Part shown: positions 1-13,060 of the stretch, one piece after another
How positions within the stretch are numbered: the first letter of the stretch is position 1
How the letters are laid out: every line of letters starts with the position of its first letter
Assembly (NCBI GenBank): GCA_949987565.1
Contig: OX465113.1
Span: 4,798,547 to 4,862,546, forward strand
DNA: 64,000 nucleotides
Source of the DNA: Luidia sarsii
Taxonomy: Eukaryota; Echinodermata; Asteroidea; Paxillosida; Luidiidae
Direction: 5' to 3'
Notes under the pieces: generated by a model
Databases searched by the model: none
What the model was told of the DNA's origin: nothing
What the model saw: the letters and a program-made list of their open reading frames with translations, nothing else
Program-made: the position numbers and the translations under genes

Positions 1-312
1 AGAATGCATCACCATCATCAGTCGACTGCACAGCAGGCGTACACAAGTCTTCCCCACTCTGTTTGAATGCATGGATATCTCAATACACGTCAAATGGTTT
101 ATGGGCGAAATTCAGGCATTCATTGATTTCTAAGAAAGACTGTATGCCATGGTGAGAAATGTCAGCATGCACGAATACCGGAAGATGATTTGGGGGATTG
201 ACTGCGATACGGATGAATTTCCTACTTGAATGTCCTCTCCTCCGAGTTTTGTCAAGATATATGGGGGGGGGGGCAATGGATGGTGGAATGAATGCCTAGT
301 TGCATAACATAC

Positions 313-3300
313 AGAGTAGATGTTTTCAGCGGGCTGCTTGGAGGTAGGGGAGCCTATGGGGTTGTCATAGCTGGGTGCCAGGTAGACTGTGGTCCCCTCC
401 ATGCGTTTCTTCTGCTCCTCCACCTCCTTCTGCTTATTGGACAGCACAATCTCAAACAGGTCCTTGAGTGCCAGCACCAGCTCATCAGCCTGGGGGGTAA
501 CAAAAAGGAAACCCCAAGTCAGTTCAGAGATCCATTCTTAAGCCGTGTCCACACTGGACTTATTTTTTACCGAGCTCGTGGGTAACATTCCAATGGGTAA
601 ATCTACCAGGCGTCCGCACTTGGACTATTTGACTCGGGTAAACTAACCGAGACGATCGGTAAAACTAACCGACTGGAGCAAACAAACGCATGAGGGCACT
701 TTCGTGGTGACCTTTCACCGGATAATTGTACACAATCTACCGGCCGTGTGTGTACATTATGTACAGTACATGTGCATGTATTGTAGTCACGTTGTAGTCA
801 CGTTGCTACCCCACGCCCGCACGAGTCTTGCGTACAGGGAGGTACACGTCACTTCACTCACGTGGTATCGAGGCAATGCGGGGCGCCAGCGCCGGACCGG
901 ATGTGGTTTTTTACCGAGTCGTTTACCGAGATGTTGTGTCCGGATTGGACTTTTCGGCTCGGTTAAACTGACCTGGACAATTTAACCAGGCAGAAGTTGG
1001 TCAGTTAAACTACCCATTTGAGTCCAGTAAGTTACATGTACCTGGGAGGAAAACTTCCTGGGCTGTCCGCACTGGACTTAAAATGGTCAATTTACCCATT
1101 TGCTCGGTTAGTTTACCCATTTTAAGTCCAGTGCGGACGCGGCTTTATTCCAGAAAGAATCATTCAACTTGGAATCAATCAATATTGGATCTAGCGATAT
1201 GTGATCAATTAATATCGGATAAAACAATATTGGATCAATCAATATTTATCTAGCAATATTGGATCAATAAATTTCAGATAAAACAATATTGGATGAATCA
1301 CTATTGGATAAATCACTATTGGATGAATCACTATTGGATGAATCACTATTGGATCAATCAATAATGGATCAATCACTATTGGATCAATCACTATTGGTAC
1401 AATCACTATTGGATCAGTCAATATTGGATGAATCAATATTTGATGAATCAATATTGGATGAATCTCCATTGGATCAATCAATATATATATATATGATCGA
1501 TCAGTAATGGATCAAAAAATATTGGATGAATCAGTATTGGATCAATCAATATCGGATGAATCAGTATTGTATCATTCAATATTGGATAAATCAATATTGG
1601 ATCAATCAAGAGTGGATCAATTGATATTGGATCGATAAATTTCGAACTCTGGATCAATCATTTTCAATTTAGAATCAAAAACTAATTTTCTTTCCTTTGT
1701 CTGTCATCAATTGGAGCCTTGCCTGACAGTACCTGGTTCTGGGTTTTGATGGCAAAGAACTTGTGATTTCCCGCCTCTCCGTAGACATAGCCAAAGGCCC
1801 GCTTGTCCGTCGGGTCCCGAGAGATGAAGGAGATCTTGATCACCTCATGTGTGTGCAAGTTGGTCTGCCGCAGAAGAGAAGAGTACGGTATGTACAAAAT
1901 GACCCTCCTTCACAGTATAATGCACCTCTGCTGTATAATCCAGTTCGGTCCGTGCAATCTTCTGCCACAGGATTATTGTTAACAGTTCCATTCACAGACA
2001 CAGTTTCACAGATACAATGTGATGTTTTGCATCATGGAGAATGTAATTCATTCAGGGTTTGCCCTACTCAACGTTTCCCGCCCGAGCTGCCTGATTTTGT
2101 TATGCAGGCAATAGGGCAAAGCACTGAGCACATAGTGCTTATTACGTTGAGTAGGGCAAACCCTACAGTTTCATTACGGTAAGCATGAGCAAGTGGTAGG
2201 GATAGGCCCTCTGGATAGGCCCATGTAGATTGTACATGTAGATTCTTACCAGAGACTTGAGGTCAATGATCTTAACACCCTCCAGGGATACATTGATGAT
2301 AATCTGTTGTTTGTGCTCCCCGGCTGACTTGACGATTGCCTGCATAGCAACCAAAAATGTACACAAACACAGGGTCAAATTTGCAGTTTTTAACCAAAAG
2401 GAACGTTTACTGGGACATTTACTGGACTTACATTAATGGGGAAGTGACCACTCTCTTCGTGAGTTTTACTAACAAAAATATCCACGAGACCACGAAAAAA
2501 GGGGGGTTAAGATTTTCTTCACGTTTTAGATATAAAGTGATATACAAAAAGGTTACAAATTACTTACTGAATTCAATGACCAAAATAAAAATCTCAAAAA
2601 TGTTGATGGCCTGATGGTTCCATTCCAACATTTTCAAAACATTTGAGAAAGGTTCTACTAGGATCCAAAGATTTTTGGCAGTAACTTTGGGAAACTACTT
2701 TGACCGATACTCTGTATTTATTTATTCCCGCTCCAATCATGATGACCCCAAAAGGCATGATAGCTGGCTGCACCTACATGTACAAGTTGCCATGGCGATG
2801 TTGATTAGCTCAGCAAGTAAAGTCCAACAGTGCATTTATAGGTTAGCCTTCGGCATGTGTGAAATAGTGACCTATTCAGATTTGCCTATATAAATGTACA
2901 CGTAGCAAGAACATGTTCATGACTACACTCTAAACCTACTATTACTATTATGGTATGCTGTACATACCCAACCAACAACACTTACAATACTGTGTGCAAT
3001 AAGAAAAAACACTGAAAACTTGCCAAGAAAAATGAAAGTCCCTGTCCAGTGCTCTTTGCTATTTTTCCTAAAGAAACTTTGAATATACTATACAGGGACA
3101 TGAAACTGAGACCTCTGGCTTAGTACAAGCACTCTGGCCACTCTGAATGAAATTGAGAGAGCTGATACAAGGCGACTTAGAGTTAAATGGTTCGGACTAG
3201 AACGCCAACCCCAGCAAACATACATGTATGCAGTTGACTATTTGGAAAGGAGGGCTGGATAGCCCAGATGGTGATAGGTCTCAGGTTCAAGTGTCAGTCC

Positions 3301-4476
3301 AGATACAATTTTCACAAATTGTTTCAAAATATTTAAAAGCTTTTCCTCTCCTACATTATGTTTGCTTGACTTGACCAAAAAAGTTGGCACTTTGACAGGG
3401 GTAAAAAAAAACTTTTCTGTGATTCAAACCTTTGTAATGTCAGGAGTTGGATGTTTTGCCCGAGAGTGAGATTCGGAGGGGAAGGGTAAGGCATGTGGAA
3501 AATTTGGACATCAATGCCTTTCTTCTACTGGAATATTCAACATTTTTATAAGCACTCTTTCCACCTCAGCTATCCAGCCCGTAGATGGCTGCCTTACCAA
3601 ATCATTACGCTTTTTTACACTGCGGCCTATGGAAGTTGATCGCCGTCTACACTCGTGTTGCCATGGTTCGCAAAGTTAGAGCGCCCTGTAGAGTCTGTGG
3701 AGCTCACCTTCAGCTTGCTCATGGCTGCTTGGCACATGTTGTCACCCCTTGCTTCCTGAACAGTGTCGATTCCAATCAGTTTGGCTCTGAAATTCTCACC
3801 AAACTGCTTGAACCTCAGTTCTCGGTCCTCTGTTGAAAACAATACAAAATATAAAGCAATTTTCATTTAAGGAAAGGAAAATAGTAAGGGGAATTTTTTT
3901 TAACAATTTGAAAATTAGGAGGGCCTAATGTATCGATCCAAGCAGGACCCTTCTCAGTCAAAGGCAGGATTCTAGAAATCTGCCATTGAGAAAGGTGGCC
4001 AGCCAGACTACATGACTCAAATGTTTACTGGCCTGCATTTGGCAGAGGGTTTGCTTGTTGTAAACTTGTTTTAGACAGCTGGGAAAAAAATAAAGTTCTA
4101 CTGTACAATGTGCACCTTAGAATGAACAGAGGCTTAAGTCACACACAGAGAGTTGTATCTGTGGTTTGAAGAAGGTCGGCTCATTTAGTGTCGGTCTTTG
4201 GGTGTAGAAGGTTCCTTTGAACAATAGCAGGCCATAACCACGATTGGAAGAAGGTTGCTACACCACAAGAGTTGGTGTTGAGACTGCCTGTGGATTCTTG
4301 CCATCAACTGACCAGTCAGGCCAGTAGGGGATGGCCGTCATCTAATTGCCCTGGCTATTTGGCATCGGTGTCACTATCAAAATCAAGCTCTACTAATACG
4401 TGTATGTAAAGTGTGGTTTGATACACAACTTCAGAAGTCCTTAAATTGTAACCTTACCTCTTTTCTTGGACGACAT
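313..4476 (-). CDS. DAB: Disabled (Dab) PTB-domain adaptor, 5' part of gene
   Basis: Five coding exons on the minus strand: 4476-4458, 3829-3708, 2339-2250, 1864-1733 and 489-313. All have GT-AG borders and matching phases, giving about 180 residues before the model leaves the window. The start ATG at 4476 opens MSSKKR, followed by a PTB domain over residues 10-140. Key stretches are [36 protein letters not shown] and [10 protein letters not shown], a pattern specific to Dab1/Dab2 rather than NUMB or GULP. Dab proteins bind NPxY tails of lipoprotein-type receptors under the plasma membrane and link them to clathrin or to tyrosine-kinase signalling. A helical KEVEEQKK segment and an ENIY tyrosine context after the PTB recall the phosphorylated region of Dab1; that role here is inference. 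The 3' exons lie left of base 1. Confidence 0.93.
541..1144. mobile_element. MITE with about 22-bp inverted ends and TTA target duplication
   Basis: The left end reads agccgtgtccacactggact and the right end is its imperfect reverse complement. Both ends are flanked by TTA (538-540 and 1145-1147). Inside, words such as gggtaaactaaccgag recur in both orientations. A 3-bp TTA duplication is typical of PIF/Harbinger elements, so this is probably a non-autonomous Harbinger MITE. There is no coding capacity. It lies in Dab intron 4. Confidence 0.65.
1165..1655. repeat. 15-bp AT-rich minisatellite
   Basis: About 30 degenerate copies of ggatcaatcactatt in a row within Dab intron 4. The unit is a multiple of three, so it stays open in several frames and gives false small ORFs on both strands. 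Confidence 0.9.
3230..3420 (+). mobile_element. tRNA-derived SINE, degenerate copy
   Basis: It has the head ttgactatttggaaagg, an A-box-like tagcccagatggtgatagg and a B box ggttcaagtgt. The tail contains caaattgttt and the aaaaaagttggcactttg motif shared with the copies at 18.3 and 20.5 kb. It sits in Dab intron 2. A short reverse-strand piece of the same family lies at about 3560-3600. Confidence 0.6.
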
Positions 4477-6250
4477 ATTGGCAGCTTTTGCAGCCTCACA
4501 GGAACATTACAGAGAAATCTAAAAAGTAGAAAGAAGAGATATCAAATTAAAGTATGGACAATAAGATTCCAGTCACACCCCTGGTTCAATTCACAAGTCC
4601 TATGAGTCAGGCATGTACTCAAACATGACCATGTACATGTACGTGTGTCCCAGTACTGTACACATGTACAGTGTACATATTATATGCTACATGTTTGTAC
4701 CACTATACCAGTACTTGCAGAAGTATATACTGTACACCAGAACATGTACTTACAATCTGAAAAAAAAAGTTAGCTAGCACTGGGAATATTTACTTAGCAC
4801 TTGTTATCCCAACTGGACTCTAAATCATTCATCTCCTACCGGTGAATAATTATCCAATATCCTTCCTTAACATGAAAAGGGTTCACACAGTTAAAACAGG
4901 ATAACATTCAGACAGCGCAGCCAAATAACTTGTTCATTGAATGTTCACACACTGTACAAATAATCATTCTGCCTAAGAAATTAGTGTCCTACTTTGATCA
5001 AAATGTGAGAGTCTAAATGGTCATGTTTAAAGTTCAAGGAAAACAAAAATATTATTTGCTGGAGAAAGGACAAGTAACGTATATAATCTTTCCCCAGCTC
5101 AAATCCTGAAGTTTTTCTGAAATATTAATTCAAACAAATAAAGGAAAAGCTGACTAAAAAACGGACCGGGACTTCAACCCAAGACCACTGATTTTTCGTA
5201 CCAGGTACCAGGTATTCAAAATCATACGATGGCCATTTCACAGAAATAATTAATTTGGTTTGTTGGATAAAAGTTTGAAATTTGGTGTAAACTTCCAGAA
5301 TTCATGTGTGAATTAACATACTGTACATGTATTAATGTTACGGGAATATTGTAATTTCCACAAAAAAGGAAAAAAAATGTTTTTTCTAGTAAAATTTGCT
5401 ACACTGCAGATGCAGAGACTACAATGTATACATGTGTACAGTACATGCACAGTACAATGCACACTCATAGAAGGCTGCAGTAAGTAGTACTTAGCAAGTG
5501 TGCATGTACGGGTACATACTGTACATCAGGGGGTGGATCCACCACTTCTGCAGTGGCCATTATTTGCACTATGGACCACAAGCAAATTGTTTCAACACAC
5601 ATCACAGCACAGTGCAGTACATGTACATGATGTATGTACAGTACATGCAGCTGATAACACTTTTTCCCAAGCAACAGATTTCTAGGCCCACTTCTATCAG
5701 TAAGTTCCCAGGAACCCAACAAGAGTTAAATCAAGGCAAAAAAGGGGGTTTTCTCACAGAGTTTGCAAAAAAGTATCTTACCTGATTCAGTTTGGTCTGG
5801 GGCAGGCGTGTATTCTGACCACAGTCAGCAAAGGGTTGGCAAGACAAGAACTTTTTTTAGGAGGGGGAGGTTACATGTACATGTAGGTCCTGTGATCACT
5901 TGGTGACCTTTGTACCTGGGAGTTGTGCAAGATAACCATCCCCCCAACCACCAACAAAATCTGATACACTTCAAGATAAGGCCAATCATGTGCAAGATCT
6001 TGTTTCTGGTACAGCACTGGGGATAAGAATGCCTCTGGTGTTTTCCTTTTCCCCCCTTGGTTTTTCTCACAATCCTCAGGGTTCAACCAACTATTTGTTC
6101 AACTGGCCAACCCCCCCCCCCCCCACACACACACACAACCCCCTCAGTCACCCTGGCATAAACCTTAACAAGCCTGTCAACTTCTCCCTTGACATTCTGA
6201 TTTCAGACAGATGGTGGAAATTGTCTCATCTTGCATAGAGAATAGCTCTA
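4477..6250. other. Dab upstream or intron sequence, no gene seen
   Basis: No coding exon is supported. A reverse-strand SINE fragment lies at about 5155-5215, with a B box and the phrase cttgggttgaagtcccggtc on the minus strand. A C run at 6110-6123 is followed by a short CA repeat. On the minus strand a possible splice acceptor (tttttag) at about 4520 would start the 5' UTR part of the first coding Dab exon. Confidence 0.5.
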
Positions 6251-6259
6251 GTCTGCCAG

Positions 6260-7700
6260 TATCTCATGCCACTCTACATGTACTGTATCTTCAAACACAC
6301 GTACAAGGAATATACATGTATACACTGTACATGTAAATGTATGTGTACATCACTGTACATGTAAATGTACATGTACAGTACATATGTACATATGTGTACA
6401 GTATGTACTGGTACTGTACAATAATGTACATTACGGTATACCGAATTAGTACTAAACATGTATGTATGATAATGCACAATTACACATAAAATCCATTTCA
6501 ATTGGGTACAGTTTTGTACACTTTCATAAGTCCATGGCTGGGCCAAATCAAGATGACAATTTAGACTGACCTACCCACACCACAGTGTCAGTGTGCCTGC
6601 AGGTGAGCCACTTCAATTCCCTGTTGATTTCAAGTATGCTGACAACATGTACCACTGTACATGTACAGTACCAACAGGATGTGTACAACTGACTACAAGC
6701 ATTGAGCTCCATGCATGGTACATTTGTACATGTAGTGTACAAGTATGCATCATGGCGCATGTCTCCAAATTTAATTTGTGCAGTGGCCTACAGTAACCCT
6801 CTAGTAGTACTACTACTAGTACTACTCAATTAATAGTAATATAGTACTATGCGAGAGTACACTGTACATACTGGTAATACTTCATACAAGTAACATACAT
6901 GTGTAGAATCACTAGCCTTCACTGTCATAAGCATACAGGTGCTGATGTGCATTATGAAAAGAAAAAAAACAATGAAAGTTGAAACAAACAAATGAATGAA
7001 TGAACTATACAGTACATGTAACAAATAAACAAACAAGCAAACAAACGAATAAACAAATTAACAAATGGAGAAATGCGCTACAAATGTACTGTGAAAATGC
7101 CCATGTACACATGTGTGTACATGTACTGTATGTGTGTATTTTTGCAGAATCACTCCATAAATGTTATAATACATGTACAGTACCAGTTTGTACGACCCCT
7201 GCTTGTCTGCACGTGACATACTGTTATTGTATTCAATATGTACATATGCACAGTATACACTGTACATGAACACCTACAGTACATGTACATGTACATGCCT
7301 GTACATGTTTGTGAATACCTAGAACAGCTGTACAGAAGGTCACAGTCTCCAGGGTGAGTCTGCCCAACATGTGTGTATGTCGTTGACTCCAGTCCCTGAT
7401 ACCAAAGCGCAAGTACAGTACAGTGTACATGTACAATATACAGTGTAGGTATACTGTAAGACTGCCCAACTCCACACTGCAAATTCCCATTCATTGCTCT
7501 ACCATTTGTGCATGGTTCCTGGAAACACTACAGAATACAAAGCCAGTAAAACCAGCCAAGGGGCAGGCGGATGCACCTACCGGTACACTATAAAATAATG
7601 TATGTGTACACACATATAAATAACTGTATATGTGTACATGTACAATGTACATGTACTGTACATGTACATGTACAGTACTGGATGCCATATTATTATGACA
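6260..7700. repeat. TGTACA-rich low-complexity tract
   Basis: Dense runs of acatgtac, tgtacagt and catgtaca, all built on the palindrome TGTACA. There is no fixed period, so this is a word-enriched tract and not a tandem array. All ORFs in it are rich in V, H, C, T and Y and look random. A similar tract lies at 10330-12330. Confidence 0.8.
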
Positions 7701-8009
7701 AACAGCCAGTCATGTCCATGTATGTCTATGTTCAAAGTCTTAGACCCTTTAGCTTAACAATTCCAAAAGGGCCACAAAGGGTGACATGTTTCACAAGTTT
7801 CTTGAAAACCTGTTGCTCAATAAGTGAATTGAGAAAATGATTACAGGTACATGTACATGTATTACACTTTGCAAGTGGAATTCATTTCCGTAGTCTCACC
7901 AACCTCTAGTGCCATATTTTTTGATGTCACCAATCATTTCATGGCACAGCATTCTGTGTTTTGCTTCTTTAGCAGCTCCATCTCCAGATATTTTACTGGT
8001 CTTTCTTGT

Positions 8010-9955
8010 AAACCTGTCTTTCCGTTTCAGGCTGGACATACAAGTCGCCCTTCTCTTTCCTCTACTTGTCTTTTTTGTAAACCAGTCTTTCAGGCTGGAC
8101 ATGTATACAAGTCACCCTTATATTTCCTCTACTCCTCTTTCTTGTAAACCAGTCTTTCAGGCTGGACATACTAGTCACCCTTCTCTTTCCTCTACTCCTC
8201 TTTCGTGTGAACCAGTCTTTCAGGCTGGACATCCAAGTCACCATTCTCTTTGCTCTACTTGTCTTTCTTGTAAACCAGTCTTTCAGGCTGGACATACATG
8301 TACCAGTCACCATTCTCTTTCCTCTACTCCTCTTTCTTGTATTTAAACCAGTCTTTCAGGCTGGACATACATGTACATGTACTAGTCACCATTCTCTTTC
8401 CTCTACTCCTCTTTCTTGTAAACCAGTCTTTCAGGCTGGACATACAAGTCACCCTTCTCGACTCTTCTCCTCTTTCTTGTACATGTAAAACAGTCTTTCA
8501 GGCTGGACATACAAGTCACCATTCTCTTTCCTCTACTCCTCTTTCTTGTAAACCAGTCTTTCAGGCTGGACATACAAGTCACCCTTCTCTTTCCTCTACT
8601 CCTCTTTCTTGTAAACCAGTCTTTCAGGCTGGACAAACAAGTCACCCTTCTCTTTCCTCTACTCCTCTTTCTTGTAAACCAGTCTTTCAGGCTGGACATA
8701 CAAGTCACCATTCTCTTTCCTCTACTCCTCTTTCTTGTAAACCAGTCTTTCAGGCTGGACATACAAGTCACCCTTCTCTTTCCTCTACTCCTCTTTCTTG
8801 TAATCCAGTCTTTAAGGCTGGACATACAAGTCACCATTCTCTTTCCTCTACTCCTCTTTCTTGTAAACCAGTCTTTCAGGCTGGACATACAAGTCACCCT
8901 TCTCTTTATTCTACTCCTCTTTCTTGTAAACCAGTCTTTCAGGCTGGACATACATGTACTAGTCACCCTTCTCTTTCCTCTACTCCTCTTTCTTGTAAAC
9001 CAGTCTTTCAGGCTGGACATACAAGTCACCCTTCTCTTTCCTCTACTCCTCTTTCTTGTGAACCAGTCTTTCAGGCTGGACATCCAAGTCGCCCTTCTCT
9101 TTCCTCTACTCCTCTTTCTTGTGATCCAGTCTTTCAGGCTGGACATCCAAGTCACCCTTCACTTTACTCTACTCCTCTTTCTTGTAATCCAGTCTTTAAG
9201 GCTGGACATACAAGTCACCATTCTCTTTCCTCTACTCCTCTTTCTTGTAAACCAGTCTTTCAGGCTGGACATACAAGTCACCATTCTCTTTCCTCTACTC
9301 CTCTTTCTTGTAAACCAGTCTTTCAGGCTGGACATACAAGTCACCCTTCTCTTTCCTCTACTCCTCTTTCTTGTAAACCAGTCTTTCAGGCTGGACATAC
9401 AAGTCACCCTTCTCTTTCCTCTACTCCTCTTTCTTGTAAACCAGTCTTTCAGGCTGGACATACAAGTCACCATTCTCTTTCCTCTACTCCTCTTTCTTGT
9501 AAACCAGTCTTTCAGGCTGGACATACAAGTCACCCTTCTCTTTCCTCTACTCCTCTTTCTTGTAATCCAGTCTTTAAGGCTGGACATACAAGTCACCATT
9601 CTCTTTCCTCTACTCCTCTTTCTTGTAAACCAGTCTTTCAGGCTGGACATACAAGTCACCCTTCTCTTTATTCTACTCCTCTTTCTTGTAAACCAGTCTT
9701 TCAGGCTGGACATACATGTACTAGTCACCCTTCTCTTTCCTCTACTCCTCTTTCTTGTAAACCAGTCTTTCAGGCTGGACATACAAGTCACCCTTCTCTT
9801 TCCTCTACTCCTCTTTCTTGTGAACCAGTCTTTCAGGCTGGACATCCAAGTCGCCCTTCTCTTTCCTCTACTCCTCTTTCTTGTGATCCAGTCTTTCAGG
9901 CTGGACATCCAAGTCACCCTTCACTTTACTCTACTCCTCTTTCTAGTAATCCAGT
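8010..9955. repeat. 63-bp minisatellite, about 31 units, with higher-order repeat
   Basis: The unit runs from ctttcaggctggacatacaa through a CT-rich stretch to cttgtaaaccagt, 63 bp. Variants carry catccaag, catacatgtactag or tttaaggctgg. The order of variants repeats: the block at about 8400-9155 recurs at 9159-9917, a 12-unit higher-order repeat near 762 bp. The unit length is 21 codons, which creates ORFs of 250-584 residues in both directions. They are not genes: long frames are open on both strands at once, and there is no start context or conserved protein pattern. Confidence 0.95.
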
Positions 9956-10320
9956 AATCCAGAAAAGCTTTTCCCCTGTGATTTTTTACCCATGCTCCGG
10001 GGGGGGGGGGGGGGGGGTTTACAATTTCCCAGGGGAAAAGCAACTAGTGTGAATGTCAGTGGGGTTTTGCTTACCCCACCGGTCATGTGGGAACTGCAGA
10101 AAGTGTGCCCTCTGTTTGCACATTCCCCAGGGATTGATTGCCGGTGTGAAACAACTGTGCATATTCCCGGGAAATAGTGTCCCCGGCAGTTACCAAATGG
10201 GTCCAGTGTGAATGGATGCGGGGGTTTGGTGGGGTAAAAAATCCCTGGGATTTTCCCCGGGGATTTATTCCCAAGGATTGGCTCTGTAGTGTGAAAAGTT
10301 TTTGTTTTGTTTTTTTACAT
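9956..10320. other. Unassigned spacer with a long G run
   Basis: A run of about 18 G at 10000-10017 is followed by G/C-rich sequence with repeated short words (ccccaggg, gtgtgaa). It may be the remains of a hairpin element. No gene is seen. Confidence 0.4.
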
Positions 10321-10329
10321 GTAGGTCCC

Positions 10330-12330
10330 CTTGTAAACTGGTTCACTGTACATGTACAATAGATAGACTATGTACACTGCACGTATTGTATGTACAGGTA
10401 CATGTACTTGTACCACACAGATGGAGTCTATCCCCTGATCACTTTATTAGCCTTGGCATCTGTGACTGTGCCAAGGCGTTGAAGCATAAAACTGTCTGCC
10501 CAGTGTCCCTGATTTCCTGCACAGTTGTGCTAGTATAACCATGGAGGTAGTATTCCCATAGTGTCATATTTCTCCATACTACATGTATTCCTTTGTGCAT
10601 ACATTATTCACGTACATGTGATTTCAAATGGTGTTCTATTTTTTCAGCAGGCAATTGGCCATGTACAGTACTCACTACTCAGCATACCGAATGTGGAAAG
10701 TTTATGGTGACACGTACCATGTACGTGTACATGTTTATATGAACATTTAAATCATCTCTTTCAAAGCGGAGTACAGTACATGTACATGTATACTGCATGT
10801 CTCTAAAAAAGTAAAAACACCTTTATCATGCAGTGTACACTGAGTAGGGTACCGATACATGCAAACCCTCATTGAATTATCAAGTTTATTAAGTTGTATA
10901 ATCATAGGTCTATCTGTATCTATTAAATTATGAACTGCAAAGCTATGATTCAATATATTGTCCATATACCGGGTAAGTATCACCTTATTCCCCCATGTTA
11001 ATACATACATTGTAAGCATGGTACATGCATCAGCCTACAACATGTGTACTGTATCAAGGAGGTACATCCCCAATGACATTGTATTACAATTAGGGCTTGC
11101 CTACTTGAGTATAAATACATTATATTGTACCAGTAGGTATCGGTACATACTGTACAATACATGTACAGTATACATGATACATAATTATGCACAAATTACA
11201 AATAATATATGTACCAAACACGTGTACACATGTACCAAATACATGTAGAATGCATAATTACATGTTTACATAAACATTCCACAAGCATAGGCCTACTGTA
11301 CATGTATTCACAGCACGCTGGCATAGATCTTCTATTCATATCCCAAGGGTGTACGGTAGGCCCTACATGAGTTCACTACACATGTACATGTACATGTACT
11401 GTACAAGTTCATGTGTACATATGTACGTACAAACGCGTGTATGCATCATGGTTATGCCATGGGTGTGTTCAGACATTTCAATTTAACACATCCTGTAACT
11501 AGTGTAACATACAAGGACATGTCTTACAGTACATACAAATTATGTACTGTATGTACCCACATGCATTACCCATGACCATGTACATGTACATGAACATTGT
11601 ACCATTTACATACATGTACATGTACAGTACATTCCATCATGTACATGTACCAGTAGTACATTACATGCAAGTAGACAAACAAACAAACAGCCACATAACA
11701 GCCACATAACAGCCACATAACACACATTGTGCACACACGTACATATTCAAGTACAAAAAGTGGACCATACAAAGCAGGGATATACATGTGGCTAAAAAAC
11801 ACTGCATGTGAATATTCATGTACGTGTACATGTATGTACCGTACAGTATACATGCACTGTAAGTCTGTAAACAACGTTTTTGCTCAGATTGCCAACACTG
11901 TTGGTATAACTTTTCAAATTACAATTGTTTACTGCAACTTTGTACATGTTTCTCACTGTTACACTCTGCAGGTAGGGCCTACTAATTACTATACATTTGA
12001 AGGCAGACTGAGCCTTTGCTGGATAGTTGCCAAAATGAGCTCAAGGTTTATAAACTCATTTGTACTAGAAAAACTTGGAAACCCAAACTTGGTACAAGTA
12101 CCAGAATACATAGGAGTACACTACTACACGCATACTTCCTGTGATCAGAGAGATACACACATGGTGTGTCTATTGTCCTACTCCTAGTCCTAAGTAGTTC
12201 AATGATGGACAGGAAGGAAGAAGGGATGGAATGGTTCCTGGGTTCCTAAGTGAATGAAAAGGAGATTTTCCGATCAAAACGACATCACAAAAACATGCAC
12301 TGTGCTTTGTGTACATATACATGTACATGT
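10330..12330. repeat. Second TGTACA-rich tract
   Basis: Same word composition as 6260-7700: many catgtaca, gtacagta and acgtgtac words, with an imperfect repeat of ccacataacag at about 11690-11720. No exon is supported. Confidence 0.75.
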
Positions 12331-12469
12331 GTACTGTAGTAATAGGATTATTCATGACAAAATGTACCATTTCTGAGGATAACTGGTGCCTGAGGATAAC
12401 TGGGAAAGCATGAAGTAATGCACAGTTTCTCTTTGAAGATATACATACACTCACAACACACACAATGAT

Positions 12470-12605
12470 TAATTGAAAAATTGGCAAAGACAGTTTTGAC
12501 TGGACCAGGACTTGAACCCAAGACCTCTGGATCAACGTACCACTGTACAAGTGCTCTTGTATCTGAGCTATCCAGCCCTTAGATGGTGGCCTTCCCAAAG
12601 AGTAA
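12470..12605 (-). mobile_element. tRNA-derived SINE, reverse copy
   Basis: On the minus strand it reads aaggccaccatctaagggct, then an A box (ggatagctcagata), gaggtcttgggttcaagtcc with a full B box, and gtccagtcaaaactgtcttt. This matches the SINE family at 18.3 and 20.5 kb. The 3' part of another, plus-strand copy follows at about 12655-12745. Confidence 0.75.
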
Positions 12606-12764
12606 ACTACATGTAGTTTTTGCCGAAGTGGAAGAGCACTAGTACAGTGTACCTTAATCCAGGAGTCTCGGGTTCAAGTTTTCTTTGCCAATTTTTCAAT
12701 TTGTTCAAAAGTTCCCAGTCAGTTTGACAATACTTTACTGGTCTTCTTGTAGACCTGTACGTCT

Positions 12765-13060
12765 TGGAGATGAAAGAAGGAAAGCTGGTAGACAGACCAG
12801 GGTGAGATCAAAGGGAAAGGCAAGTACATGATGTAGTAGGGAAGGGATCTAAAGAGGAAAGTTGATGAACAGACCAGGGTGAGATCAAAGGGAAGGGCAA
12901 GTACATGTAGTAGGGAAGGGATCAAAGGAGGAAAGTTCCTGAACAGACTAAGGTGAGATCAAAAAGGGAAGGGCAAGCAGCAGGAAAGGGATCAAAAGAG
13001 GAAAGCTGGCATACACTAGATGTAACAGGGTGAGATCAAAGGGAAGGACAGATAGTACGA
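12765..13060. repeat. About 74-bp tandem repeat, four copies
   Basis: Four successive copies of a purine-rich unit containing gaggaaagttgatgaacag, accagggtgagatcaaaggg and aagtacatg-tagtaggg, with small indels. It starts just after a SINE tail. Confidence 0.85.

Noticed and set aside
8010..9955. CRISPR-like array
   Set aside because: Units are contiguous with no unique spacers, and the genome is animal.
8298..10052. A 584-residue ORF with 21-residue repeats, resembling a repeat protein
   Set aside because: It comes from a 63-bp minisatellite whose length is a multiple of three. Long frames are open on both strands, with no start context, signal peptide or splice support.
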